Shown here piece by piece: positions 18,410 to 27,817 of a stretch of 64,000 bases of DNA. The notes beneath the pieces were generated by a model. The model worked only from the letters and a program-made list of their open reading frames with translations. It was not told where the DNA came from and did not search any database. The stretch is from NCBI GenBank assembly GCA_964521865.1, contig CAZFTJ010000019.1, positions 22,759 to 86,758 of the forward strand, written 5' to 3'. The stretch's first letter is position 1, and the number at the start of each line of letters is the position of its first letter. Made by a program: the position numbers and the translations under genes. Source of the DNA: CAYSRJ01 sp964521865. Its GTDB lineage: Bacteria; Spirochaetota; B62-G9; DRHN01.

Positions 18410-18895
18410 CTACAATCCGAGTATTGAGTAGACAATATCTTTTACCACGCCGTTTTTCTCTAATTCATGAAGAACGGGATCGAGCTCGCCTGGTGAGCCT
18501 GCAAGAAAGTAAATAAACCCCTCAACCTCGCTTTCGACGAGCTCACAGGTGAGAAAGTTGTTTTCTCCTGCTACGTCGCGGGGTTTCAGTTTTCTGATGG
18601 TATGCAGAATCGCGGATTTTCTTAGGTTGTGTGAATCGTACGGACGCTCTTCGAGACGCGTTACCTTGCTGAGCCGTTTGATCTTTCGCACCATGATGTC
18701 CTTTTTTATCTCGCTGCTGAAAAAGGTAAGCACAACGCTGCCTTCCACTACGGCAGGCTCTTCAAGGCCGTGTCCCACAACTGTACCGATGTTGATTCCC
18801 TCATTGCTGAAGGCAGACGCAATACTCGTCAGCGCTCCTGCGCGATCCACGACGTGAACACGAAACACCCAGTGGGATTTATCAGATCCACTCAT
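18410..18895 (-). CDS. ACT-domain regulatory protein
   Basis: 161 residues with an N-terminal ACT fold (WVFRVHVVDRAGALTSIASA, then NEGINIG) and a second, more divergent half that may be another ACT-like unit (NFLTCELVESEVEGFIYFL). ACT domains bind amino acids or other small metabolites and change the behaviour of a partner. Start ATG 18895 has GGGAGGG before it and overlaps the stop of the Ptb-Buk fusion by four bases (ATGA), so both are translated together. This strict coupling suggests it senses a metabolite for, or binds to, the acyl phosphate enzymes. No catalytic motif seen. Confidence 0.75.
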   Translation of the reverse strand: MSGSDKSHWVFRVHVVDRAGALTSIASAFSNEGINIGTVVGHGLEEPAVVEGSVVLTFFSSEIKKDIMVRKIKRLSKVTRLEERPYDSHNLRKSAILHTIRKLKPRDVAGENNFLTCELVESEVEGFIYFLAGSPGELDPVLHELEKNGVVKDIVYSILGL

Positions 18896-21048
18896 TGTAA
18901 AACCCTCCCATCTCGATTGTCTGAAACATCGGGAAAGCGAAGCGGTTTTATTCTGCCGCACAGGGCGCGATATGTTTCGACGGCGAGCGCTTCCATCTCG
19001 AGAGAACCTTCGAACACGAAGATCGGGGCCATTCTGGAAATTTTTTTCCGGAGGGCATCCCGTATGAGCATGCTTCTGATGAGTCCGCCGGTAAACACAA
19101 CCGCTTCGACTTCCGCTCCAAGAGAAGCGTACATCGAACCTATCTCCTTCACAATCCGGTGGATGAAGGCGTCGACGACGAGACGTGCCTCCTCATCGCC
19201 TTTTTCGATGCGTGTTTCGATTTCTTCCATGCGGTATATGCCAAGGTATGAGTAGAGCCCTGCTCTTGTCGAAAGCTCTTCCATAAGTGCCTCTCTTGTG
19301 TACTTTCCGGAAAAACAGAGGTCAATAATGCCTCTTAACGGAAGAGTTCCGGCCCGAGTGGGTGTAAACGGGCCGTCACCTAATAGTGCGATATTTCCGT
19401 CTATCATCCTGCCGCCTTTGACGGCTGCTACGGTTATTCCTCCGCCGAGATGTGCGACCACGAGGTTTATAGCTTCAAGGGGCAGCCCCATCGCATCCGC
19501 CGCCTTCCGTGAAGCCGCATGGACACTCAGAGCATGCGACGTGCTCAGACGGCGAATCGGCTTGAATCCGGATATCTCTGCTTCAGGGATGAATTCGTCC
19601 ACAACAACCGGGTCGACGGCGTATGCGGGGATTTTAAAACGCACGGCCAATTGAGCCGCAACAGGTATGCCGAGGTTGCTTGCATGCACCATTTCAGGGT
19701 TCTCGATAATGCCGGACACGATGCGGTCGTCGATCTGCACCTGCCTGGTCTTCCCCTTGGAAACTTCTGCGATAGTATAGGTTCCGCCCCTGAGCTTTTC
19801 GGGAGGCCGGGGAACGAACCCGCCGCGTGCTGCAATTGCATCGATTTTTTTCTCGTTCCACTCACCGAGTGCGTCAGAGATGAGCTTCAGCACGGTTTCA
19901 ACCTGCTTCCTCGTTACTTCAGGGGAACCAGGCGTCCCGACTGTGTAGGGAATTTCCCGTTCGTGCAGGGTGTTTTCGTTTTCAAAGAGGGCAAGTTTTA
20001 TGGAAGTTGAGCCCGGGTTGATGACAAGTGTTCTGTACTTTTTTTCTCCTGCAGAACCCTTTTTTACCCGGGAGTTTTTCCTTTCGGCAGCGGTACGCTG
20101 GGCATAGATACTGCAAAGCGCAATCGAGAGGAGCCTAGTTTCCAGTGTATCTGCTCTGGAAAGAATGATATAGGGAATGGGAAAACCAACTGTAATGCAG
20201 GCCATTGATGCCTGCCCGAACTTTGACATTGCAGTAAAGGTCTTGTATAGTATGTTAGCTGCGTCGATTCCGGGGCAAACGAGGACATCGGCTCTGCCTG
20301 CAACCTCCTGTGCATTGGGAAGATCGGGCATTCCTTTTATGCTCACCGATTCCGTATCCACGGCAAGGTCGAATGAAAGCGGTCCGCACACAAGTGCATG
20401 TGGCCACTGCAGATCTGCAAGACGCCTCCCTATCCAGGTTGAGGGTAGGGAAGGAATCTGCTTTTCATTTGCAGACAGAACAGCTACACGCGGACGCTCT
20501 ATACCGACGACAATCCGAGCAATCTCAACGGCATTGTCTATCAGATTGACCATTCTGCCGAAATTACATATCGTAGTGACGCCTGCATCGGTCATAACAA
20601 CAGGTCTGCCGTTTTCTACAGGAGATGCCTCGACAATGGTGGCCACACTTACTGTTGGACGGACGGCCAGTCGAATGATGTGGCGGTTGATGATAGGGGT
20701 CGAAATGCCACCTTTCAAAACGATATCAATACCGCCTTCTTTAATAAGCTCCACTGTTTGTGTGGCGATACTTACATCGTCGGCAGCAGCGACAATGTCG
20801 TCCGTTGCGATGTCGATGCCGACTTCTTCCACCGCCTGGTTTATCCTTTCTCTGCTACCTACAAGAATAATACGATCGATTATTCCATGGTCCCGCGCGG
20901 ATTCAACGAGATGTAAATCTTCAATGCGATGCCCGCCAGCAATAAGCACGGTTGATGATTGAAGCGTTCCCGCGATCTCGATGAGATCCGTCACCCTTTC
21001 CAGCCGGTTGTGTGCGACTATTTCATTTTGATTGCTTTCCACATCCAT
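18892..21048 (-). CDS. fused phosphotransbutyrylase - butyrate kinase
   Basis: 718 residues that carry two enzymes in one chain. Residues 1-320 are a phosphate butyryl/acetyltransferase of the Ptb type (IDIVLKGGISTPIINR, VVMTDAGVTTI, DVLVCPGIDAANILYK). A Lys-rich linker (about 321-337) leads to a butyrate/branched-chain-fatty-acid kinase at 338-718 with the ATP/phosphate loop VINPGSTSIKLALF, AHLGGGITVA and VFTGGL. The product would take acyl-CoA to acyl phosphate and then acid plus ATP without releasing the intermediate into bulk solvent. In clostridia these are two adjacent genes. GAGGAG precedes the ATG. Flanked by a SorC regulator upstream and an overlapping ACT gene downstream. Chain-length preference is unknown. 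Confidence 0.93.
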   Translation of the reverse strand: MDVESNQNEIVAHNRLERVTDLIEIAGTLQSSTVLIAGGHRIEDLHLVESARDHGIIDRIILVGSRERINQAVEEVGIDIATDDIVAAADDVSIATQTVELIKEGGIDIVLKGGISTPIINRHIIRLAVRPTVSVATIVEASPVENGRPVVMTDAGVTTICNFGRMVNLIDNAVEIARIVVGIERPRVAVLSANEKQIPSLPSTWIGRRLADLQWPHALVCGPLSFDLAVDTESVSIKGMPDLPNAQEVAGRADVLVCPGIDAANILYKTFTAMSKFGQASMACITVGFPIPYIILSRADTLETRLLSIALCSIYAQRTAAERKNSRVKKGSAGEKKYRTLVINPGSTSIKLALFENENTLHEREIPYTVGTPGSPEVTRKQVETVLKLISDALGEWNEKKIDAIAARGGFVPRPPEKLRGGTYTIAEVSKGKTRQVQIDDRIVSGIIENPEMVHASNLGIPVAAQLAVRFKIPAYAVDPVVVDEFIPEAEISGFKPIRRLSTSHALSVHAASRKAADAMGLPLEAINLVVAHLGGGITVAAVKGGRMIDGNIALLGDGPFTPTRAGTLPLRGIIDLCFSGKYTREALMEELSTRAGLYSYLGIYRMEEIETRIEKGDEEARLVVDAFIHRIVKEIGSMYASLGAEVEAVVFTGGLIRSMLIRDALRKKISRMAPIFVFEGSLEMEALAVETYRALCGRIKPLRFPDVSDNRDGRVLQ

Positions 21049-21161
21049 TCCCTGCTCCTCTTTGTCCCGATGGGGGCCGTTTTAAGACCGCAACGCACGG
21101 CACAGACAGTTACATATAATTACAGCTTATAAATTCGTACGAGCGCAAAAATCTAAAAAAA

Positions 21162-21170
21162 AGTATAGCA
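21162..21170 (-). promoter_or_regulatory. extended -10 promoter element upstream of ptb-buk
   Basis: Minus strand TGCTATACT, the same nonamer as upstream of pta. No good -35 hexamer is seen at 17 or 18 bases, which is normal for extended -10 promoters. Transcription would begin about 105 bases before the ptb-buk start, in the 238-base gap after the SorC gene. Confidence 0.45.
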
Positions 21171-21286
21171 CGAGTGATCCATTGGATTTTTTACTATCGA
21201 TACGTTCATTCTCCAATAAATAGCGTACGCGTATGAATGACTCAAAGCACTTTTATGAAAAAAGCGCGAGCAGAATACGGTGACGA

Positions 21287-22246
21287 TCAGTTGACGGACA
21301 GGGCGCTATCCGAAAGAACGGTCTCGGCGAGCTCCCGGTCGATAATGAGTACGTTCACGACACCGCCCGCCAGCACTGCCTTCGTTATGGTTCCTTTTCG
21401 CTTTCCGTAGGCTATCCCGACGACATTACGTATTTTACGAATTTCGGAAATCGGCAATGTGATAATCCGTTCGAAAATTCTATTCGGCACATGTTTGCCG
21501 TCTGCATCTATGAAGTCGAGGTTTACATCTCCGACTGCACCGAGGCTTTTGAGATATGTAATCTCCCCTTCGCTTATAAAACCGTATCTGACATAGGAGG
21601 ATTCAGGGCCGAGATCGCTGAAGCTGAATACGGCGCAGCTCAGCCCTTTCAGCAGGTTAAAAATCTCCCTGGTATTGCTGTCCTGCATCAGCACATCTTT
21701 CGCTTTTTTGCTGTCAAGGATAGCAGGGGCATTGATTACGTAGCTGATGCCGCCGAAAACGTCCGCCAGAGATCTGGCGATTGAATTGGTATGAATTCCA
21801 AGCTCGATCTTTCCAAGCCCACCGCATATAGGTACCACCTGCACATCTATCTTCTTCGGGGATTCCATAAGAGCCGCCACGCTCTTGAGCGTGAGCCCCC
21901 AGTTAACTCCCATGCTGTCTCCTGCCTTTAATATACGGCACAGCACACCGGTAAGGCTTACAGCCATTTCCCACAGGATCTCCCGCGGGTCTTCACGATC
22001 CGGTATGATTATACACTCTTTAAGATCGTACCTATTTTCAAGAACACGCTCCATCTCCTGGTAGCTTTCCCTCGTGTAGTGAACCTTTATTTCAACAATC
22101 TTTTTCTCCCGCGCCTTTTTGAGATATCGGGAAACACGCACTCTGTTGATGTTGAATTTTTCTGCTATCTTGTCCTGATTCATATCTTCCAGGTAGTAGA
22201 GATGGGCGATCTTCGGAAGCAGTTTTTCCATATCCATTTCGTTCAT
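21287..22246 (-). CDS. SorC/DeoR-type transcriptional regulator
   Basis: 319 residues: an N-terminal helix-turn-helix (about residues 10-55, MNQDKIAEKFNINRVRVSRYLKK) and a sugar-binding SorC domain (about 60-319) with GDSMGVNWGLTLKSVA, VVPICGGLGK and a C-terminal GIAYGKRKGTITKAVLAGGVVNVL. These proteins bind phosphorylated sugars or related metabolites and repress or activate neighbouring operons. It sits between the E1 fusion (144 bases upstream) and the Ptb-Buk fusion (238 bases downstream), all on the minus strand, so it probably controls this fermentation block. Effector unknown. Confidence 0.88.
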   Translation of the reverse strand: MNEMDMEKLLPKIAHLYYLEDMNQDKIAEKFNINRVRVSRYLKKAREKKIVEIKVHYTRESYQEMERVLENRYDLKECIIIPDREDPREILWEMAVSLTGVLCRILKAGDSMGVNWGLTLKSVAALMESPKKIDVQVVPICGGLGKIELGIHTNSIARSLADVFGGISYVINAPAILDSKKAKDVLMQDSNTREIFNLLKGLSCAVFSFSDLGPESSYVRYGFISEGEITYLKSLGAVGDVNLDFIDADGKHVPNRIFERIITLPISEIRKIRNVVGIAYGKRKGTITKAVLAGGVVNVLIIDRELAETVLSDSALSVN

Positions 22247-22390
22247 CGAACAAACCTCGACACATTATCAGAGCTCATACTATACGTGTGCAGGTACGCT
22301 CTAGGGCATTTTTTACATCAGCCGGAAACAGCACATCGCTGCAGGCTTCGGGCATTTTATATTCTCTGACGTTGGGTATGAAAGAGCGCG

Positions 22391-24679
22391 CTATTCAGCG
22401 AGTGTTTCCTTAACACTGCGAGCGATCCGCTGTGTATTCGGCATATTTTCGACTTCCAGCGGATGCGACATGGGCGGCGGAACATCGTACCCGGATACAA
22501 TCCGCACCGGACACTTCAGATCCTTGAAACAGTTTCTCGCTATCTCATGGGAGATATGGCTCGCAAAGCTGCCGGTATACGGCGCCTGCGTAACGATAAC
22601 CGCCCTGCCGGTTTTCCTCACCGATTCTGCAATTGTTTCGATATCCAGAGGTACTAGGGTTCTCGGGTCGACGATCTCGATCTCTATTCCTTCACCTGCG
22701 AGAACATATGCCGCTTCTTTTGTGATATTCACCATCTGGGAATAGGAGACAACCGTAATATCCTTTCCTGCACGAACAATATTGGCCTGCCCGAAAGGAA
22801 TCGTGTACTCCTCGTTTTCCGGCACCACCGATTTCTCCAGATACACCCACTGATGCTCGATAAAGCACACAGGGTTGTCGTCCCGAATCGCCGTCTTGAG
22901 CAGGCCCTTCATATCGCGGGGATTGGAGGGAATAGCCACCTTCAGTCCCGGAAACTGTGTAACTATCGATTCGAGGCTCTGTGCGTGCTGGCCCGCGTAC
23001 CCTTTGCCGCCGCCGATGGTCGTTCGAATAACAAGAGGGATATCCGACTGTCCGCCGAACATGTACCGCGTCTTCGCTGCCTGATTGCCCACATGATCCA
23101 TTGCCATCAATATGAAATCTATGTACATGAGCTCGACAACCGGACGCAGGCCCGCAAGCGCCGCTCCGACGCCGGTGCCGACGATTGTTGCCTCCGAGAT
23201 CGGTGTATTGAAAATTCTGTCCGGGCCGAAGGTGTCGTACAGGCCGAGCGTCGCATTGTATGCCCCACCGTAGGCAGCGATATCCTCACCCCAGAGCACG
23301 ACGCGTCGATCACGAAGCATCTCTTCATAAAGGGCCTCCAAAACGGCATGCCTTCCGAGAATCATACCATCGCTGTCCCGTTTTATTTTACGAAAGGGTT
23401 TGAGAAAATTTTTTGTTTTATACTCATCGCCTATACTATCGGAAGTCGTATCTGCATACAGACCCCACCCAATATCTTTGACCTCGGGAAACCTTCCCTT
23501 TGTAGCGAGGAGTGTGAGGTCTTTGAGCTTGTGCCGGGTATCCTCCCATATCTTTTTAGCATCGTCTGCGGACAGGATGTTGTTTTCGACAATCTGACCT
23601 GTGTACCAGTTTACCGGATCGTGTTTTTTCCATGCATCCGTTTCCCTGTTTGTACGGTATGAGGTCCCCTTGTCCTTGAAATTATGTCCCCAGAACCGGT
23701 AGGTGTTTGCTTCGATCAGTACAGGCCCTTTGCCTTTCAGGCATATCTCTTTCGCCCTTTTTACCGCATCCCGAACCGCGAGAATATTCATACCGCAGAT
23801 GGTTTCGGCGTGCATAGCCGCATCGTTGTAGCCCGAACCCCTCTGGGACAGGTATTCTATATTGGTTACCTCCCCCTTCTGCTGACCGGTCATGCCGTAC
23901 TGGTTGTTTTCGACGAAGAATATAACGGGAAGTCCCTTTTTGAACTGGGCCATTGTGGCGAAATTCATGGACTCATGGGCGACGCCGTTGTTCATGGCCC
24001 CGTCTCCGACTGCGGCGAGAACGACACGGTTCTCACCGAGCTTCGATACGGCTAGGGCCGCTCCCGTTGCGATTGGAAATCCGCCGCCGACGATTGCATT
24101 TGCACCGAGATGACCGACGGAAAAATCGGCAAGGTGCATTGCACCACCTCTTCCCCTGCAGTATCCGGCCTGCATGCCGAGAGCCTCCGCCATCATTCGG
24201 TACAGGTTGTAATCTATAACGGCGTCGAGCAGATTGTCATATCCGCTCGCATCGAATTGGTTCTCTTCAGCACTGCTGAGCACATCTTTCAGCTCGTCCT
24301 CGCTCATGTCATAATATGCAAACAGACCTTTTGCAAGCGAGTGGCCGTGGGCTCTGTGGTGTACGGCGATGTAGTCGTCCTTCGACAGAGCGCTCACCGC
24401 TCCGGTCTGGGCCGCCTCCTGTCCGACACTCAGATGCGTCGAACCTCTGAATTCGAACCCCTCGTACGGTACGAATCGTTTACTGTCAAGGTCTCTGATC
24501 GTGTACTCAAAGGCGCGCTGAATGATCATCGCCTTGTATAATAAAAGCGCCTGGTCCTTCGTTATGATCCCCTTTTCGAGCTCATCCTTAAGGCCGGGTT
24601 TGTACTGAAAAAGCGGTATCTCGGGCAGTTTCAGTGTCACCGGTTCATCGCTGCAGGGCATGACATCGATCTCTTTCAT
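22391..24679 (-). CDS. fused E1 alpha-beta 2-oxoacid dehydrogenase component
   Basis: 762 residues combining both E1 subunits that are normally separate. Residues 1-410 are E1 alpha with the thiamine diphosphate motif GDGAMNNGV (225-233) closing at VENNQYG (256-262). Residues about 440-762 are E1 beta (VVLWGEDIAAYGGAY, TPISEATIVG, FIEHQWVYL, VDPRTLVPLD). The enzyme would decarboxylate a 2-oxoacid (pyruvate, acetoin or a branched-chain 2-oxoacid) and pass the acyl group to a lipoyl E2. No E2 or E3 gene is present in the window, so the partner must be elsewhere. A GAAAGAAAGGAAGAAAG stretch precedes the ATG. Located between the AOR-ADH fusion and the SorC regulator. Substrate cannot be read. Confidence 0.9.
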   Translation of the reverse strand: MKEIDVMPCSDEPVTLKLPEIPLFQYKPGLKDELEKGIITKDQALLLYKAMIIQRAFEYTIRDLDSKRFVPYEGFEFRGSTHLSVGQEAAQTGAVSALSKDDYIAVHHRAHGHSLAKGLFAYYDMSEDELKDVLSSAEENQFDASGYDNLLDAVIDYNLYRMMAEALGMQAGYCRGRGGAMHLADFSVGHLGANAIVGGGFPIATGAALAVSKLGENRVVLAAVGDGAMNNGVAHESMNFATMAQFKKGLPVIFFVENNQYGMTGQQKGEVTNIEYLSQRGSGYNDAAMHAETICGMNILAVRDAVKRAKEICLKGKGPVLIEANTYRFWGHNFKDKGTSYRTNRETDAWKKHDPVNWYTGQIVENNILSADDAKKIWEDTRHKLKDLTLLATKGRFPEVKDIGWGLYADTTSDSIGDEYKTKNFLKPFRKIKRDSDGMILGRHAVLEALYEEMLRDRRVVLWGEDIAAYGGAYNATLGLYDTFGPDRIFNTPISEATIVGTGVGAALAGLRPVVELMYIDFILMAMDHVGNQAAKTRYMFGGQSDIPLVIRTTIGGGKGYAGQHAQSLESIVTQFPGLKVAIPSNPRDMKGLLKTAIRDDNPVCFIEHQWVYLEKSVVPENEEYTIPFGQANIVRAGKDITVVSYSQMVNITKEAAYVLAGEGIEIEIVDPRTLVPLDIETIAESVRKTGRAVIVTQAPYTGSFASHISHEIARNCFKDLKCPVRIVSGYDVPPPMSHPLEVENMPNTQRIARSVKETLAE

Positions 24680-24801
24680 ATCTTTCTTCCTTTCTTTCTA
24701 TTTGTTGTTTAGTATGCTCGTTTTACTGCGAATATATTCCAGTATTTTCCAGAGAAAACAGGTTTTTGGTTGTTAATAGATTCAGGCACAGCGATCTCGT
24801 G

Positions 24802-27678
24802 TCAATAAAACTCCTTTAAAAGTGCATGCAACCTGTGCTCCGTAACAGGCTGCGGATTTGCGGCGAGGTTCACCGCATTTGCCGATACCTCGAACGCGAT
24901 CCTCGCCAGGTCCCTCTCCTCTATACCCACATCTCTGATCCGTGATTGTATATCAAGATCCCCGTACAGTCTGAGGAGGCTCGATTCGAGATTGTTCGAT
25001 CGGTCGAGCGCCCAGGCCAGATCCTCAAACTGCCTTTTACAGATCTTTGCATTGCACCGTACGTGGCAGAGCAGGCCGAGTGCGCATCCTGATCCGTGAG
25101 GAATGTGGTAGAACGCACCGAGAACATGGGATATTGCGTGTCCCAGTCCAAGACCTTTGGTAAATGAGATGCCACCGAAGGTAGCCGCCATACACATATC
25201 CTTCCGGGCTTCGGTATCGTCACCTTTTACATACGCACGACGCAGGCTTCTTCCAATAAGCTTTACGCCGTATAGCGCAAGCGCTTCATAAAAGGGGTGA
25301 TATTCGTCGTTCATCCCTACATACCCCTCGATGCAGTGCGAGAGCGCATCGATACCGGTCTGCGCCGTAACCGCAGGCGGCATGGTTTTACACATGAGGG
25401 GGTCTATTATTGCAAGCCGGGGTACCATGTAACTGCTCATCATGGTAAACTTGACGTGCCGCTCGGGATCGGTGATGACTGCGTACTGATTGGATTCGGA
25501 GCCTGTGCCGGAAGTGGTGGGTATGGCTACAACCGGCGGGAGCGGCGATTTGATCTTCGCCGTGCCGCCGACCATGTTTTCGAACTCCCTGAGGAGCCCG
25601 GTCTGCGAAACCCGTACAGCCGTTGCCTTTGTGGTGTCGATAGCGCTTCCCCCACCGACGGCAATCAACCCGTCGCATTTGTTGTCTTTGTAAAACCGGG
25701 CAGCACGTTCGATCGAGTCAACGGGCGGATCGGGTTTGACCCCGGTATAAACTGCGGACTGTATGCCGCTGTCGGACAGTATTTTCTGTATCTCTGCCGT
25801 CTTTCCGATCTTCTCTATGACGGGATCTGCAATGACCTGAGCCCTGCGTATACCTAATCTTGCGGCGTGATCACCTGTCTTCCTGTATACCCCAACCCCG
25901 ACGAGAAATTGCGGCAGCTCTGGAAACCGAACCTCCCATATCTTCTCCGGCTCCCTGTATACATCCATGAGGTTCCAGATATTCTCGATTTCCGACTGCT
26001 CGACATCGAATACGTGCCCTGACGGAGGCAGGGGTTCGTTTCTGAGAAAAGAGGGGAATGGATCGTGCACCCTGCTGAACTCCGCCTTTTCGTTGAACCT
26101 CAGCTCATCTCTCAGGTTCTGTTTTGCCGCTTCGAGTATATCGTCCGGTTCGGTATCGACACCGAACCGGGCCTTCAGGAGATCGGATATAAAACTGTAG
26201 ATGGATGCCTGCCTTCCGGGCACGGAATTAAGACAGTACCCGAAGGTGTCGCAGGCTGCTGCACGGAGCTGAAAGCGCAGGGAGTTTGCCACCTGGCCGT
26301 TTTTTGCGAGGGGGTGCCTGTAGGTCAATCCCGCCGTGTGGTCCGCCCCCTGGGGGCTCGTTGCATAGGTGACTCCCATCGCCTTTACTGCTCGGGGATC
26401 ATGCGCGGGTAGCGCCTGGCCCCTGAATGCTGGAATTCTGGAAATACCGAAGGCTTTCGCCGTTGCCACCACACCGTTTCCTATTATTCTTCCGAGCTCC
26501 GTATCCTGCTCGATTTCTTTCAGCAGATTGAGCACAGAATCCGGGTCGCCCGGCTTCATCTTGCCCGCCTCTCCCGATACGCCGAGGGCAGAGCCGATTT
26601 CTATGAAATCTACGCCGATGTCGTCGCATTTGTGTTTAAATTTCGCGATCTTGTCTGTGTCAGCGATACCGAGATTGGTACCGATCATACTCACCGCCTC
26701 GTACTCGTAGGCGGAAGTTCGGTTGCCCTCCTCATCGAAGTAGACGATCGAGCACTGAACGACACAGCCCGGCATACAGGCGTGCATCTTTCCGTGCCTC
26801 TCCCATACCGTACGTCTGGTCACCTCTCCCGTAACCTTCTCAAATCCCCTGGGCCTGCCCGTGCGGTAGTTGTCTCCCGGCATGGTCCCCTGATAACTGT
26901 TCGATGCGATGGTGAAAGGCGTTCCCTCGGTGGCAAAAAGCCCGCATACCACATCCTTTTTTATCCGGTTTATCCAGCCTCGGACTGTTTTATTGAACAG
27001 TTTCCGGTTGGCCAGGGGAGGGGAAGGAGCGCCGGTATCGTCTATGATTATCGCCTTTAAACCTTTGGAGCCCATGACCGCTCCCAGACCGCCTCTTCCC
27101 GCGCTTCGGGATGGGTCGCCGTACATGTCGGTAAGAAATACCGAGGCCCCACGGTATTTCCGTTCTCCGGCAGGGCCGATGCCCATGATTGCGGCATTCT
27201 CGCCGAATTTTCCTTCGAGCCGGTCTGCAAGGCCGAATACTTTCATTCCCCTGTACGGTTCTGCCGGTATGAACTCTACACCCTCTCTGGAAATTTTCAG
27301 AACATACAGGCCGCGGCCTTCAGGAGCTTGCTCGATGATTACCGCACGTATGCCGAGTCTATCGAGCTTTTGCGCTGAAGGACCCCCTGCATTTGCCTCT
27401 TTGATGCCGAGTGTCAGCGGGCTCTTGGCGCCGACCGAGATTCTACCGAGCTGAGGTGCCCTGGTACCCGCGAGGGGACCGCATGCGAAGATGAGCCGGT
27501 TTTTCGGCCCTAGAGGATCTTCATAGGGCAGCACCTCCCGGTTCATAATCCGTGCGATGAGCCCTCTCCCACCGATAAAAAGCCATTCGTCCGGGAGCGG
27601 TTCATATGTCGCGGATAATGAGCTCATGTCGACCCGAAGTATCTTTATGATGTTATTCCGATTGGAAGGGTTTTTCAT
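24802..27678 (-). CDS. aldehyde:ferredoxin oxidoreductase fused to iron-dependent alcohol dehydrogenase
   Basis: 958 residues in two modules. Residues 1-570 are the tungsten/molybdopterin AOR family: pterin loop SAGRGGLGAVMGSKGLKAI (192-210), and [4Fe-4S] ligands Cys301, Cys305, Cys309 and the DTFGYC cysteine Cys482. The first three have C-x3-C-x3-C spacing instead of the C-x2-C-x3-C of the Pyrococcus enzyme. Residues about 578-958 are a group III iron alcohol dehydrogenase: NAD loop GGGSAID (675-681) and metal ligands Asp777, His781, His847, His861 at the spacing of FucO. Together they would reduce a carboxylic acid with ferredoxin electrons to an aldehyde and then with NADH to an alcohol. 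CGGAG precedes the ATG. First gene of the fermentation block, with its own promoter. Confidence 0.93.
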   Translation of the reverse strand: MKNPSNRNNIIKILRVDMSSLSATYEPLPDEWLFIGGRGLIARIMNREVLPYEDPLGPKNRLIFACGPLAGTRAPQLGRISVGAKSPLTLGIKEANAGGPSAQKLDRLGIRAVIIEQAPEGRGLYVLKISREGVEFIPAEPYRGMKVFGLADRLEGKFGENAAIMGIGPAGERKYRGASVFLTDMYGDPSRSAGRGGLGAVMGSKGLKAIIIDDTGAPSPPLANRKLFNKTVRGWINRIKKDVVCGLFATEGTPFTIASNSYQGTMPGDNYRTGRPRGFEKVTGEVTRRTVWERHGKMHACMPGCVVQCSIVYFDEEGNRTSAYEYEAVSMIGTNLGIADTDKIAKFKHKCDDIGVDFIEIGSALGVSGEAGKMKPGDPDSVLNLLKEIEQDTELGRIIGNGVVATAKAFGISRIPAFRGQALPAHDPRAVKAMGVTYATSPQGADHTAGLTYRHPLAKNGQVANSLRFQLRAAACDTFGYCLNSVPGRQASIYSFISDLLKARFGVDTEPDDILEAAKQNLRDELRFNEKAEFSRVHDPFPSFLRNEPLPPSGHVFDVEQSEIENIWNLMDVYREPEKIWEVRFPELPQFLVGVGVYRKTGDHAARLGIRRAQVIADPVIEKIGKTAEIQKILSDSGIQSAVYTGVKPDPPVDSIERAARFYKDNKCDGLIAVGGGSAIDTTKATAVRVSQTGLLREFENMVGGTAKIKSPLPPVVAIPTTSGTGSESNQYAVITDPERHVKFTMMSSYMVPRLAIIDPLMCKTMPPAVTAQTGIDALSHCIEGYVGMNDEYHPFYEALALYGVKLIGRSLRRAYVKGDDTEARKDMCMAATFGGISFTKGLGLGHAISHVLGAFYHIPHGSGCALGLLCHVRCNAKICKRQFEDLAWALDRSNNLESSLLRLYGDLDIQSRIRDVGIEERDLARIAFEVSANAVNLAANPQPVTEHRLHALLKEFY

Positions 27679-27765
27679 AATGCATACTCCGGAAGGTATT
27701 TGAAGCTTCTATGGAAAAAGGTTAGAGCAAATTTTGTCGAGAGAATACATTCTTCTTAATTTTGG

Positions 27766-27817
27766 TGAACTTGTAATGTTACAATTGTTCATATAATGTA
27801 ATTATGTTCATATTTTG
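27766..27817. promoter_or_regulatory. palindrome and direct repeats overlapping the aor-adh promoter
   Basis: TGAAC-TTGTAA-TG-TTACAA-TT-GTTCA (27766-27791) is an imperfect palindrome with perfect TTGTAA/TTACAA core arms. Next to it, GTTCATAT recurs at 27787 and 27806, 19 bases apart (about two helical turns). On the minus strand one copy lies in the promoter spacer and one just past the -10. The layout is that of an operator for a dimeric or tetrameric regulator; the SorC protein is one candidate, a redox or catabolite regulator another. Confidence 0.5.

Noticed and set aside
22853..23662. Plus-strand open frame of 269 codons across the E1 gene
   Set aside because: Antisense shadow of the E1 alpha-beta fusion; no start signal or homology.
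24800..24805. TTGACA on the minus strand as a promoter of the E1 gene
   Set aside because: It overlaps the aor-adh stop codon and has no acceptable -10 at 16-18 bases.
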